Below, one piece after another: positions 1 through 11,911 of a stretch of 64,000 bases of DNA. The stretch comes from Anoplolepis gracilipes (taxonomy: Eukaryota; Arthropoda; Insecta; Hymenoptera; Formicidae): contig NC_132983.1 of assembly GCF_047496725.1 (NCBI RefSeq), forward strand, positions 8,186,501 to 8,250,500, given 5' to 3'. The stretch's first letter is position 1, and each line of letters begins with the position of its first letter. The position numbers and the translations under genes were made by a program. A model generated the notes under the pieces. That model saw only the letters and a list, made by a program, of their open reading frames with translations, had not been told where the DNA came from and ran no database searches.

Positions 1-39
1 TTCCACCCCGTTAAAAACCCTTTTCCCATCTACTCATAG

Positions 40-378
40 TTACCCTGAAGTAGATTTTCCTTCCCCATCGTATTCCCCCGTACCCCTTTCACCTTCAGTC
101 ATCGATATATCCGACGATTCACCGCCGTCGTCTTCTCTAACATTTTCCGATTCCTCGTCCGTAATCCTCTCGGATAATTCATCGAGCCACACGATAGAAT
201 TACCCGACTCCTCTTTGGAATACTCTCCAGCAGACTCTGACACCTCTGCGCTTCCCTCCTTAGAATCAAAACTTGCATCCATATCCGATTCCGCTCTCTC
301 CGATCTCTCCTCAGCATTATAGATAGCGTCTTCGAAGACATCGACATCGCGCAGTAACACATATAACACCGTTCCCAA
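40..378 (-). CDS. acidic open frame of unknown function, possibly partial
   Basis: An open frame of about 112 codons, very rich in Glu, Asp and Ser. It starts at a TTG rather than an ATG, so the true start is unknown; a better-placed ATG nearby opens a different, basic frame. It lies just downstream, on the same strand, of an LTR-like segment (502-891), so it could be the start of a truncated retroelement gag or a chance frame. I recognise no domain. The window edge cuts the context. Confidence 0.2.
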   Translation of the reverse strand: MGTVLYVLLRDVDVFEDAIYNAEERSERAESDMDASFDSKEGSAEVSESAGEYSKEESGNSIVWLDELSERITDEESENVREDDGGESSDISMTEGERGTGEYDGEGKSTSG

Positions 379-501
379 ATTATAATTATTATTATTTTTC
401 TTTTTTTCTTATTATAAACTATTGTACAAATACCAACCAGAATAAAATCTTTAGACTCGCACTCGTTCCCCTTCTTTTCTGGTTGATGACCTCCGTACTT
501 A

Positions 502-891
502 TGTAACACCCGCGATCCACACACACACACTCATACAAATAATATTAAGGCGGATATCAATAAAGTTATATGTATAATGGTAGGGATCAATTGAATAAAT
601 GTTAATTTAAAAATTAAATGATCGGTAAACTTATTTAACTCCCTCACTCCCTCCACGCGAAAGATCACACAAGGTCCCGTCCCGCGTAAAAGAGATTCGA
701 TTCTCTTACCAAAAAGAGACCACCGAGAGAGAACGTTCGCATAACAGAGTAATAACGACACCCGTCGTTTACCTGTTTGCTAACCTGCAGCTCACTCGAC
801 CGAGTCACTCGCCGATAAGACTTTTGACATCGGAACAGTTCTTGTTACGCCCTTCCTCTGACCCATCCTCTCTACGGGCCTGGACGTAACA
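502..891 (-). mobile_element. candidate LTR of a retrotransposon
   Basis: Read on the minus strand, this 390-bp segment begins TGTTACGTCC and ends GGGTGTTACA, a TG...CA-bounded block. It is more GC-rich than its surroundings and abuts the edge of a dispersed repeat at 892. The same repeat at 22,984 lacks it, which fits an insertion. I see no clear tRNA primer-binding site after it and no second LTR in the window, so the call is tentative. Confidence 0.3.
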
Positions 892-2943
892 AATGTTATA
901 AAGTGTTATTTTATATAAATAAGTACTGTCCAAAATTACCTGATCAATTCTTTGAAGCGACGTTTAATTGAAACGATACTCAAATGTTTAAAATGTTTTA
1001 AAATGTTTTAAATGAAATATTGCAAATTTTTTCAAGCAGATACATGTGTCAGTAAAACAAATCTCTGCAAACTGACAATGCACATCTGAGGCTTATACTT
1101 ATAATATTTCAAGAACGTATAAATACTTATAATAGTGTATTACAATAATAATAATATAAGTGATCTTATATCTCGAGAGGTAAGTTAAATCGTATTTGAT
1201 TAAAAACAACACATTTGATAAAGGTTTACTTACACTCGAATTGTTTTCATTTTTATATGTATAGAGGATATATTCCTAATTAATAAATCCCGAGATAATA
1301 CATCCCGAGAAAAAATGGATTTAACATGGTCAGATGTAAACATACATAATTAGATATGAAAAGATCTGATCACATGTGTAATTTTATATGATCATATATA
1401 ATATCCGAAAAATGGTGATGATCTTATGTGACCATATCTTTATATAATCATATTTCGTTAAATTTTAAAATAATTATATACATATATGAAAACAGATCTA
1501 GCTGAATATAATTATATCTTTATTTATATAATTATATCTTATTTTTTTAAGATTATATCATGCTAACTTTCGGATATTATTATATATGTTTAAATTATAT
1601 CGCGTCAAATTTCAGATTTAATTATATATGGAAAAATTATATATGGTCAGATCGCGCCAAATTTCAGATATAATTATATATAATTATAATAAATTCATTT
1701 TTTTGAGGATTGTTTGAAGAATATACAAGGATCTTAGATAAATGTTTATTCAAGTTAAATATAAGTTTGCATTTGCATTTATATATCATTAATCTAATAA
1801 GTCAAGTTTGTGTCGTTAGAAAGACTGACATTGAAAACGGTGCAATAATAAAACAAAATGTCAAGTTCGTGTCGTTAAAAAAGTCTGACATTGAAAATAA
1901 CGATGTGATAATAAAACAAATTATCAAGTTAACGTCAAAAAAATTGGCGTGCAAAAGTATATTACTAAAATGTATATGTATAATATTGTTTCAACTTGCT
2001 TTCCTTTCTGCAAAAATAATGTTATAATTTTAAAAATTGCGTTTATTAAAAATAATGGGAGGACACTATAAAAATTTATTTTATGTTTTCTATTTAATAT
2101 TATTCTTAAAATATTAAAAATTGTATATAATAAAAATTATACAATTTATAAAGAATATATATAAAAAAGAGATATCGCAAAAGTAAACTTGTTTAGAGTA
2201 AAATATACATATTACATTTAATGTAAAAGATACATAATCTCGTACTATATAGATTACTCTATTACTTTATTGGAATATCTTGAATGTATTTAAACATACT
2301 AATAAAAGAATAAATTTGTATAACTCTTTTTATTTCTAATCAAAGAAATTTTTTGATATATTTATTCGGGTTATCAAGAAATTGACGGTTGTTTTAACTT
2401 CTTGGTAGATTTATTCATCAATCACTTTTATAGGTAAATATCATTCTTACATTCTATCTATTGATACAGTTTACTTTTACGAATTAAATTGTTACCAAAA
2501 AGTAATTTTATTCACTACTTCAACCACCGAATAAAATTATCTTTCGGTAATAACAATTTAACTCGTAGAGATAAACTTTATCAACAGATAGAACATCAGT
2601 TATTAATATTTATCTACAATAGTTAAATCATTGATGGGTAAGTCTATTAAGAAGTTGGAACATTCTATAATTGATTAGTATCTGAAAATATTACTAAAAT
2701 TCGGTAATTTAAAGTACTCTGAATTTTTTAGATGAGTTAATAATAGATTCTACATATTCTACATATTCTGCTTTATTATTTGCTGTTCGAGGCCTCTGTA
2801 TATTTCTTGATTAAATTTTATCTACATGTGAAAGTATCGAGAGATGAGATCAATAGAAAGATAAATATATTCTATTTTATCTCTCCACAATGTTATTTAG
2901 AACTTTTAAGAAAATATTTAATTTATGCGGCGTTGCAGCAATT
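892..2943. repeat. duplicated CYP4 flank, copy 1, first part
   Basis: AT-rich non-coding DNA. The stretch from about 895 to 1,705 matches 22,984-24,180, including the phrase GTCCAAAATTACCTGATC. The stretch from about 1,720 to 2,943 matches 25,450-26,570. Both copies run in the same orientation and order, each 3' of a CYP4 gene position. The short open frames here (1,710-2,027 and 2,780-2,995) are AT-rich, do not resemble proteins, and are not conserved as frames in the other copy. The copy breaks off near 2,943 and resumes at 14,519. Confidence 0.75.
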
Positions 2944-3137
2944 AAAACTGTATAATATTCACACAAGTAATGTTTTCTCGAAGGACCAAAATTAATATAT
3001 AATGTTCACGCAAGTAATGCTCTCACAATTATCAAAATAATATACAAAAGAGTTCTTTTAAATCTAGTGAATTAAATCAAATTCTTAGTGGAGACTTTAA
3101 TTAGATCGTCCGGTTGAATATTTAGTCTATTCAAACC
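2944..3137. other. AT-rich spacer before the LINE
   Basis: Non-coding sequence between the break in the CYP4-flank copy and the LINE's upstream target duplication. It contains a short repeated phrase (TATAATATTCACACAAGTAATG-like, twice within about 60 bp). No gene is visible. Confidence 0.5.
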
Positions 3138-3181
3138 AGGTATAACCAACACTTCCCTCGTGGTGTTGGTTATACCTGGTT
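3134..3181. repeat. inverted repeat across the LINE 5' junction
   Basis: The 19 bases at 3,134-3,152 (4 bp of host flank plus the target duplication) are repeated as an exact reverse complement at 3,163-3,181, separated by a 10-nt spacer. The right arm lies inside the LINE, so the element's extreme 5' end carries an inverted copy of its own target. Confidence 0.8.
3138..3152 (+). repeat. 5' target-site duplication of the R1-type LINE
   Basis: AGGTATAACCAACAC occurs here and again at 11,897-11,911, just after an A-rich run. The two copies bracket the GC-rich LINE, as expected for target-primed reverse transcription. The first A could belong to the poly-A tail, so the duplication is 14 or 15 bp. 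Confidence 0.85.
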
Positions 3182-3979
3182 ACACCTTGACGTGGTGAGG
3201 GGGCTCTGGTTTTCGGTTGTCCCGGGTAGTACGCACGGTCCAACCGTGGGGAGGACCGGGGCGGGCGGGGACTAACTAAGAGTACATCGTACCCTGCAGG
3301 ATACAACCAAAGCTGGGTGCTCCCGGTAATGAGGATTTCTGCGTAGTAGGTGCTCCCGCTGCGCAGCGTTTCTCTGGATGTAGGTGCTGGCTACGGCTGG
3401 TGTTTCTTTCCTCGTAGTCAAACGGCGCGTTTGGGTTTGTCCCCGCGTATGCGATTGCAAGGGGGAGCGAGACGGGCCGGTGGTGTCTCGGAACTCCCGG
3501 GCCCATCGGGCTGGGTCTTTACCGAGCCGCCCGGACTTATTCCGAGGTCGGAGTCGGCAAGGCGAAGGGAACCGGCGCGGGTTGTAGCGGGCACAGCCCG
3601 GTGACTCCGGGTCGGCCCGGCTGCTGGGGCCGCTCGGACGTATTCCGAGGTCAGGGTCCTGTAGCGAGTGTAGGCGCCCCGGCGGTGCACCGTGACCGTT
3701 TTCCCTTCTGAAACAGTGCACTGCCGGTGTCCCCTCCGAGAAGACCTCGGAGGGGACGTAACACGGTACGCTGGCTGCCATGGCGGGTAAGGCTGGGCCG
3801 GGGATCGGAGACCAGCCCCAACCATCCATGGGGATCCCGGGTGGCGCCACTCGCTGCGGTATCTCGAAGGTCGGAGGCCGAAAATCCCTGAAAACCCGTG
3901 AGAGCGTAAAAACTCCCACGGGCCAGTAGGGGGCTGGGGACCATTGCCGGGGATGCCTATCCCCCGATTCGATTCGGAG
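3153..3979 (+). other. GC-rich 5' untranslated region of the LINE
   Basis: This stretch is far more GC-rich than the host DNA and has no protein-like frame; the overlapping open frames on both strands look like composition artefacts. It continues after the fold-back array at about 6,506-6,644 and leads into ORF1. It would hold the internal promoter in an active R1-clade element, but I see no specific promoter motif. Confidence 0.6.
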
Positions 3980-6506
3980 CGGGATCCGTTAGCGCACGGT
4001 GCGATAGCCCACAACCCGATAGCACACGACAAATTTAACGTTATTCCCGATAGCCCACAACTCTTTAGCACACATCCGCACGAAATAAAAATGCATATTG
4101 TCCCGATAGCACACATACCGATAATACACAAAGTGAATTGGGTATAATCCCGATAGCGCACAATAAAAACGCACATTGTCCCGATAGCAAACAAAGTAAA
4201 TTGAGTATTTTCCCGATAGCGCACAATAAAAATGCACATTGTCCCGTTAGCACACAAAGTAAATCGGGTATTTTCCCGATAGTGCACCATGCTAGTTGCA
4301 CGCGACGACATACGCAATCGGGAAAAAAAGGGAAGTGTCTCGTTAACGCACAGCCCGACAGCACACGGCAAAAACGTTATTCCCGATAGCCTGCAACTCT
4401 TTAGCACACATCCCAATAACACATAAAGTAAATTGGGTATTTTCCCGATAGCGCACATCGTCGTGTGTCACTTGGATGGTGCGCTATCGAGAAAACATGC
4501 GTTTCTGTCCCGATATCGCACATCGTCGTGTGCCATTGAAATGGTGCGCTATCGAGAAAAGATGCGTTTCTGTCCCGATAACGCACAAACATGTAAATGC
4601 ATGTTTTATGCAAGTTGCGACACGACGACTCTCGCGTGATTGACGTCGAGGCAAACCTATAATGACGTACTTAAAAAAATTAATTATTTATTATAATTAA
4701 ACACTGTTTCTAATTATAATAAATAATTATTATTTTAAAAAGCATGTACGTTCTCGAAACTATTGCATTCACGATGCGAAAGGTTTCAATCAATCGGAAG
4801 AAAAATGTAAGTAATAAATTACATTTGGGAAAATTTATTATTATTAATTTTATTTAATTTATTGCTCATAGAGATGTTTCCATGTAAAATGTATTGGTCG
4901 CTCTGAAAAGAGATTTTAATAGCCCACTATCCTTTAGCACACATCCCGATAGCGCACAATAAAAAAACACTGACCCGAAAGCGCACATCGTCGTGTGTTA
5001 CTTGGATGGTGCGCTATCGAGAAAACATGCGTTTCTGTCCCGATATCGCACATCGTCGTGTGCCATTGAAATGGTGCGCTATCGAGAAAAGATGCGTTTC
5101 TGTCCCGATAACGCACAGACATGTAAATGCATGTTTTATGCAAGTTGCGACACGACGACTCTCGCGTGATTGACGTCGAGGCAAGCCTATAATGACGTAC
5201 TTAAAAAAATTAATTATTTATTATAATTAAACACTGTTTCTAATTATAATAAATAATTATTATTTTAAAAAGCATGTACGTTCTCGAAACTATTGCATTC
5301 ACGATGCGAAAGGTTTCAATCAATCGGAAGAAAAATGTAAGTAATAAATTACATTTGGGAAAATTTATTATTATTAATTTTATTTAATTTATTGCTCATA
5401 GAGATGTTTCCATGTAAAATGTATTGGTCGCTCTGAAAAGAGATTTTAATAGCCCACTATCCTTTAGCACACATCCCGATAGCGCACAATAAAAAAACAC
5501 TGACCCGAAAGCGCACATCGTCGTGTGTTACTTGGATGGTGCGCTATCGAGAAAAGATGCGTTTCTGTCCCGATAGCGCACAGACATGTAAATGCATGTT
5601 TTATACGACGCGATTTTCATCAATAATTATTTATTATAATTAGAAATAGTGTTTAATTATAATAAATAATTAATTTTTTTAAGTACGTCATTATACGTTC
5701 GCCTCGACGTCAATCACGCGAGAATCATAGCGTCACAACTTGCATTTTTTCTCGATAGCGCACCATCTCAATGACACACGACCATGTGCGCTATCGGAAC
5801 AGAAACGCATCTTTTCTCGATAGCGCACCATTCAAGTGACACACGACGATGTGCGTTATCGGGACAGAAACGCATCTTTTCTTGATAGCGCACCATCCAA
5901 GTGATACACGAGGATATGCGCTATCGGGAAAATACCCAATTTACTTTGTGTGTTATCGGGATATGTGCTAAAGAGTTGTAGGCTATCGGGAATAACGTTT
6001 TTGCCGTGTGCTGTCGGGCTGTGCGCTATCGGGACAATATGCATTTTTATTGTGCGCTATCGGGAAAATATTCGATTTACTTGATGTGCTATCGGGATGT
6101 GTGTTAAAGTGTTGTAGGCTATCGGGAATAACATTAAATTTGTCGTGTGCTATCGGGTAGTGCGCTATCGCACCGTGCGTTAACGGGACACTTCCGTTTT
6201 TTTCCCGATTGCGTATGTCGTCGCGTGCAACTAGCATGGTGCGCTATCGGGAAAATACCCGATTTACTTTGTGTGCTAATGGGACAATGTGCATTTTTAT
6301 TGTGCGCTATCAGGAAAATACTCAATTTACTTTGTTTGCTATCAGGACAATGTGCGTTTTTATTGTGCGCTATCGGGATGATGCATTTTTTATCTCGTGC
6401 GCTATCGGGAAAATACTCGATTTACCTGGTGTACTATCGGGATGTGTGCTAAAGAGTTGTAGGCTATCGGGAATAACGTTAAATTTGTCGTGTGCTATCG
6501 GGACCC
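3980..6506. repeat. fold-back array of CGATAGCGCAC-type repeats inside the LINE
   Basis: A dense array of short units around CCCGATAGCGCACA, with spacers such as AATAAAAATGCACATTG. The units run in one orientation from about 3,990 to 5,600 and in the reverse orientation from about 5,740 to 6,500. The outer ends match as inverted copies: the left has CACGACAAATTTAACG near 4,025 and the right has its complement near 6,480. The open frames across it (for example 3,418-4,458) are repeat-derived. The flanks CGGGATCC (3,980) and CGGGACCC (6,499) could be an imperfect 8-bp duplication, but part of that motif belongs to the repeat unit. Confidence 0.8.
4451..5610 (+). repeat. 530-bp tandem duplication within the fold-back array
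   Basis: The block starting GCGCACATCGTCGTG at 4,451 recurs at 4,981 and 5,511, an offset of exactly 530 bp. Two complete copies are followed by about 100 bp of a third. Each unit holds an AT-rich core (TTATAATTAAACACTG) flanked by CGATAGCGCAC units. Near-identity of the copies points to recent amplification. At about 5,620-5,700 part of the core reappears inverted, marking the palindrome centre. Confidence 0.9.
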
Positions 6507-6644
6507 TCCCTTCGAGTCGTATGTCACCTCCCCGGGGGAACTTGAGGCCCGGTCGTTGGGGTGTTGACGGTTATATTTCGGGACACCCCGCGGCCGATGA
6601 GGTTATACCCTGGGTGACGGACCCACAGCGGGGGATTCTTTAAA

Positions 6645-8679
6645 ATGAATTGTACACCTTTAAATACCAACCAGGATGAGGAGAGGAGGGAGGAGGAGAC
6701 GACGACACCAAGGAGGCCGGGACCCCGATGTTCAAAGGTGAAGGTCGTGATAAGTAAGCTGGTGCAAATCCGCTTACGCAGGGAGTATCCTGCGGTTCTC
6801 AGATTCGGTTCGATGTCTTCACCAAGCACGAGCCAGGAGGCCAGCAAGAAACTCACCCCGGAGATGGAAGAGATGCCGTTTCCAAAAAAAAGGAAGCAGG
6901 GACGCCCCCACCGGGAACTACGAGCGGAAAAAGGCAAAGAAAGCCAAAGAGGAAGAGAGAAGAGCAGAAGAGGAGCGAGAACTGCTCGAACCCAACCCCT
7001 CTCTCGGAATTCCAGGCTTAGGGCAGTTATGACGATAGTGTCAAAAACCTCAATGATATGATAGAGGCCTCTCTCAATGAGATCTCTTCGAGATGCCTCG
7101 ACAGCGCTACGGTGCTCAAGAAAATAGTGTGCCGATACAAGAACATGAAGGGCACTGTCAAAAAGGAGGTTGGCCAACCTGCCTGCTTATTGCAGGTAGC
7201 AATACATACCCTAGTGATGAGGGCACCCATCACGGGGAAAGCAGAAGCCTGTTCGGAGGACAGCGACAGGCTGAAAGGGATAGAGGAGGAGGTCCGAGGG
7301 TTGAGGAGGGAAATCGCCCGCCTCAACTCGGAAAACATGGCTCCCAAAGAGATGAGCCGCAAGAAGGGGAAGAAGCAGCAGGACTCCTATCCCAACATCG
7401 ACAAAGAATCGACTGCTAAGCAGGACGTGCAAATCAGCACACCAACCGCTCAAGAGGCTGAGCCAAAGCTCAACCTAATGGAGGTTGTCCTAGACCCCGG
7501 CGTGGACGACCGACCCGCCCAACCACCGCTCCTATTATCCCCGATTAAAAGGAAAAGGAAAAAGCTGGACGAGAAGTATCCGCCAGAGATACCCACAAGG
7601 GCCCGCAGTACGCCGCAGCCCCGACAAACGGGGCTGTGGTCCCTGTACGACCCTCGAAGGGAAAGGGAAAAAAGGATCAGGGTCTGGATCCAAGAGGGAT
7701 CAGACCAAAACCCCTCCTCAGCCCGCCCTTCAAACTCCTCCGACGCCTTCGGTAGACCAGGGCATATCCAGGTCGAAGGTGGTCGGCAGGAAGGAGAGGG
7801 GAAATAAGGAGGCAACCAAGAGTCAGCCCTCTAAACTCGCTAAAACAGGTGGTAGAGAAGCCTCTCCCCCTCTCACAAATGAGAGGACGGAGAAGACTAA
7901 AGAGCCCTCGAGAGCGGCAGAGAACAAAAAAAGAAGGATCCTGAAAACGGCGGCGGTCTTCATTACTTGTCCAGAAGGACACGCTCAAGCTGGCCCGCCA
8001 GAGTGTAGACATTGAGAAGCTCGGCATAGAAGGCCTCAAGGTAAAGAGAGCTGCCACAGGGGCTATCATATATGAGATCCCTGGGGAGGACAAGGTCGTA
8101 AAGGCCGACAAATTTGCGGAGGAGCTTCGTAAGGCCCTCCAAGATAAAGAGGGCGTCCGGATCGCGCGGCCCTGTAAGAGGGGTGAATTTAGGGTCCGCA
8201 GCCTGGACGACGCGGCTATCAAGAAGGAGGTGATAGCCGAAGTAAGCAGGATCGGAGGATGTCCAACCTCGAAGATCAAAACCGGGGAAATAAGATTTTC
8301 CCTCAAAACTACGGGCACCATATGGGTGCAGTATCCGCTGGCTGCAGTAAATAAAATTATAGCAGGCGGCAAGATATGAATAAGATGGGCGACAGCAGAG
8401 GTGGAGCTGTTAAAAACCCGCCTCCTGCAATGCTACAAGTGCCAAGAGAGAGGCCACGTCCGGGAGATGTGCACCAGCACGATAGACCGGAGTGGCCTCT
8501 GCTTTAATTGTGGCACTAATGGGCACAAGGCAGCCAACTGCTCCGCGCGGACCAGATGTGTCTTATGTGCGGAGAGTGGGTTGCCTAGCAATCACAGGGT
8601 TTTGCTGCCACCCAAAAAAGAAGGCGAAGGGCAGCGACAACAAGGCTGCTCCCAAGGCTGGGGCAAAACAGAGGTGTGA
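6645..8679 (+). pseudogene. LINE ORF1, gag-like protein with CCHC knuckles
   Basis: Nucleic-acid-binding protein that packages LINE RNA. The likely start is the ATG at 6,645. The frame is broken into pieces: 6,645-7,061, then 7,058-7,807 with a charged, coiled-coil-like stretch (EEEVRGLRREIARLNSE), then a shifted piece from about 7,990 with the gag core. After a stop near 8,377 come two zinc knuckles, CYKCQERGHVREMC and CFNCGTNGHKAANC (CX2CX4HX4C), and a third cysteine motif CVLCAESGLPSNH. The knuckle triplet is typical of R1-clade ORF1. At least three frameshifts or stops make it non-functional. Confidence 0.85.
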
Positions 8680-8876
8680 CAAAACCCCCTTTCCCCCATT
8701 TGCTGCCCCTAGTAAGGGACAGAAGAAGGAGAGCGTAGCCCCCAAACCCTAGAAGGGGAAAGGGGCTACGCTGAATAAGGAGGTGACAACAGCCACGGCT
8801 ACAAAGACAGTTCCCGTTGGGAACCTTATTGTTTTAGAAGAAGTGGTCATGGAGGAGGCCTAAGTCTCATGACATT

Positions 8877-11760
8877 ATGAGCAGAATAGGCCTCCTCCAA
8901 ACAAATTTGAACCACTGCGCCAGGGCCCAGGATCTTTTCCTGCACACCCTGGCACAGTGGAAATACGGAATCGGGATAACGGCAGAGCCATACAGAATCC
9001 CGCCCAACTATCCCTGCTGGTCGGGAGACGACTTGGGCTCTGTCGCTATCACTTGGCGACAAAAAACTGTCCCCCCCCTACCATAAGATCGGAGCGGAGA
9101 GACATTATGTCGCGGTGGAGTGGGGCCTAATATGGGTGGTGGGGTGCTACATCCCCCTCAGCCTAAGAGACCCTACCCGGTTCGAGGATGTCCTCGACGA
9201 AATTACACCAATCGTCCTTGGGAGGCTCCCCGAACCTATCATTGTGGCCGGGGACTTCAACGCCTGGAATAGGCTATGGGGTTTCCGGCACACCAACGGT
9301 AAAAGCAGAGTCATGAAGGATTGGGCGGCGGTGCTCGGTCTCGTTCTACTCAATCAGAGATCGAGCAGGACCCTGGTCAGACCGCAGGGGAAGTCCTTGT
9401 TGACTTAACATGGGCGTCTCCCTCTGCGGTTGACAGAGTGAGCGATTGGCGAGTGATGCCAGAGGAGACCCTCTCGGATCACCTATACATCCGTATAAAG
9501 ATGGACATCACCCGCTGAAGGGTGCACCGCCGACCTGAAGAAGAAGGGGAGGGACTCACCACTCAAAAGATGGGCCCTGCAGAAATTAGATCCCGACAGG
9601 CTGATGGCTGCAGTAATGCTGGCCCGGTACCCAAATGCCAGAAAGCATTGAGGGCCAGGTAGGATGGCTCGGGAAACTAATGACTAGAGCGTGCAACGCG
9701 GCCATACCCTGAGCCAGACCCAGACCGCTCAAGGCGGCGTACTGGTGGTCCGAGAAAATTGCAGAATTGCGTGCAATCTCGGTCCGAGCCAGATGCCGCC
9801 TCATTAGACTGAGGAGGCGCGGTTTCTCTGACGCTGTGGAAGAAGCGAGTATAGAGAGGCAAGAAACTCCCTCAGTGCTGCCATCAGAAGGGCCAAGGCC
9901 AAAACTTGGGATGAGCAGCTGCTCTCCCTAGACTCGGACCCACAGGAGCGCTCCTATAAGATTGTACTAAATAAATTTAGACACTGGACACCCCCCGTGA
10001 CGGAGTCGCTGGACCTGGAGGTTCTAAAGGACACCATCTCCATTCTCTTCCCGAGAACCGGGGTTTACCCCCATTTGGGCAATCGAGGAGAAGTGGAGTG
10101 GGACGAAGACCTACAGGTTACCAGCGATGAGATGGCCGGGGTGATCAAGAGACTAAGGACTCGGGAAATAAAGCTTCGGGTCTTGACAAGATCCCTGGCC
10201 GCGTCTGGGTCTTGGCCTTGGACCACCTGTCGGGAAAGGTGCAGGGCATCTTTATGAGATGCCTGCAAGAAGGAATATTCCCCCAGCCTGGGAAAGGGCC
10301 AAACTAGTCCTTATCCCAAAGGAGGAAAAAACCCGCGGAGATCCTGTCGGCATACAGGCCCATATGTCTGTTGGACGACATCGGCAAGTTATTGGAGAAA
10401 ATAATAGCGAACCGACTCGTCCAGCATCTCTAAGGGACAGGGCCAGACCTCCACGAGGATCAAATCGGATTCCGCGAGGGGACGATCAACCACGGACGCA
10501 GTCAAACACGTCAGGACCCTCGTGGAGTCCGAGATGGAACAGGGCAGGGTGGTAGTTGCGGTGTCGTTAGATATAATTAACGCCTTCAACACCGTGCACT
10601 GGGAAAGGTTGGGGACGCATTAAGACACCACCGCGTACCCCAATACCGTGGAGATCATTGGGTCCTACTTTGAGAACAGGGGCCTGGAGTACCGCGATAA
10701 GTACGGTACTCAATGCCGGCGGGAAATGTTTTACGGTGTCCCACAGGGGGGTCGGTCCTCCATGTCCCAAAGTAGGGGTCGGGACCTCTACTTTGGAACA
10801 TCGCATTCGATCGGGTCTTAAGGATTGCCTTCCCCCCCGGCTGTAAAACAGCGCTGACGACACACTGTAACTGGCTGGGGGTAACGACTGGGGAGAAGCC
10901 GCTAGAACGACGGATCTAGGGGTGGCATGCGCCGTGCGCTCAATAAAGGAGATGGGCCTGAAAGTGGCCCCCAGAAAAACAGAGGCCATTTTCTTTCACT
11001 ATGGCCTCAGGGGGAAACCACCGCAGGCCCAAATAATGGTGGACGACATCCCCGTCCAGCTGAGCAATAGCCTCGGATATCTGGGGCTGCAGCTGGACGG
11101 AAAATGAAGCTTTCGCGACCACATTAGTCGTCTAGCCGAGAGAATCAACGGGACTACAGCGGCACTTAGCCGCTTAATGCCCAATTTGAGGGGGGCCGGA
11201 CGACCGTGTGCGCAAACTGTTTGCGGGCACTGTGAATTCAGTAGCCCTATATAGGCCCCGGTATGGGCGGATGAGGCGGTGGCCACGAAGAGTATTCGAG
11301 ACACTCTGCGACAAATGCAGTGCAGAGTGGCCATCCGTCTCATCCGAGGGTATAGAACGGTGTCCCATGCAGCGGCCTCCGTACTGGCGGGTCTCCCCCC
11401 CCATGGAACTCCTGGCGAGGGCGCATGCCCGAACATATGCCAGGATAAAGGAGCTCCAGAGGCTGAGAGTTACGATAACCACCAGAGTGAGAGGTGTCGC
11501 GAGGCTCCAAGCCCGGCGACAAATGATGGAGGAATATCTAACCTCCATTTCTCCGACTGAATTGGGAAGGAGTCACCGGGGCCGTAGGACCTGTCCTGGA
11601 AGAGTGGACAACAGGTCCCACGGCAAGAAGATGTCGTACCACCTGACTCAGGTGCTCGCCGGACATGGATGTTTCGGCGAGGACCTGAGGAAGATAGGGA
11701 AAGAGCGCACGGCAGTATGCCAATCGCTTGTTCTCGGAGGGCCCCGGAAAGACCCGGGCC
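8877..11760 (+). pseudogene. LINE ORF2, endonuclease-reverse transcriptase
   Basis: Nicks target DNA and copies LINE RNA there. An APE-type endonuclease opens at 8,877 (LLQTNLNHCARAQDL), with GDFNAWNRLWG near 9,250 and SDHLYI near 9,477. Reverse-transcriptase blocks follow in several frames: AYRPICLLDDIGKLLE near 10,350, SLDIINAFNTVHW near 10,565, YGVPQGG near 10,735, and the catalytic box near 10,853 as SADDT, with the usual Tyr lost and a stop four residues on. A thumb-like region (MGLKVAPRKTEAIFF) and the R1-type C-terminal stretch YHLTQVLAGHGCFGEDL (about 11,640) remain. At least eight frameshifts or stops are visible. Confidence 0.88.
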
Positions 11761-11896
11761 AGGTCACCGCAGAGGTTTTAGTGGGTCGGGGGCGCACACA
11801 ATATCTTAGTGCCCCTAAAACCCACATAACCCAGTGTTCCGTCCCCGTGGGCACTAGATATCTCTTTGGAGATTTCCCCTGCGATAACAAAAAAAA

Positions 11897-11911
11897 AGGT
11901 ATAACCAACAC
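11897..11911 (+). repeat. 3' target-site duplication of the R1-type LINE
   Basis: AGGTATAACCAACAC directly follows the A-rich 3' end of the LINE and repeats 3,138-3,152. Confidence 0.85.

Larger units (their letters stand above)
3153..11896 (+). mobile_element. R1-clade non-LTR retrotransposon, decayed
   Basis: An 8.7 kb LINE with a GC-rich 5' untranslated region, ORF1 (gag-like, CCHC zinc knuckles), ORF2 (apurinic-type endonuclease plus reverse transcriptase) and a short A-run at the 3' end, bracketed by 15-bp target duplications. The gag knuckles followed by an endonuclease opening with the phrase LLQTNLNHCARAQDL are typical of the insect R1/TRAS/Waldo clade. Both ORFs carry many stops and frameshifts, so this copy is dead. 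A 2.5 kb fold-back array interrupts its 5' region. The insertion lies inside copy 1 of the duplicated CYP4 flank. Confidence 0.88.

Noticed and set aside
1710..2995. Two short plus-strand frames in AT-rich DNA
   Set aside because: The matching duplicated segment at 25.4-26.5 kb does not keep these frames open, so there is no sign of coding constraint.
3418..4458. 346-codon minus-strand open frame
   Set aside because: It runs through the GC-rich LINE leader and into the short-unit array. The translation repeats MCAIGK/VRYRENTQF-type phrases that come from the DNA repeat, and the same phrases appear in other frames and strands of the array.
4451..6400. CRISPR array
   Set aside because: Repeat units vary in length, are inverted half-way, lack unique spacers of constant size and lie inside a eukaryotic LINE.
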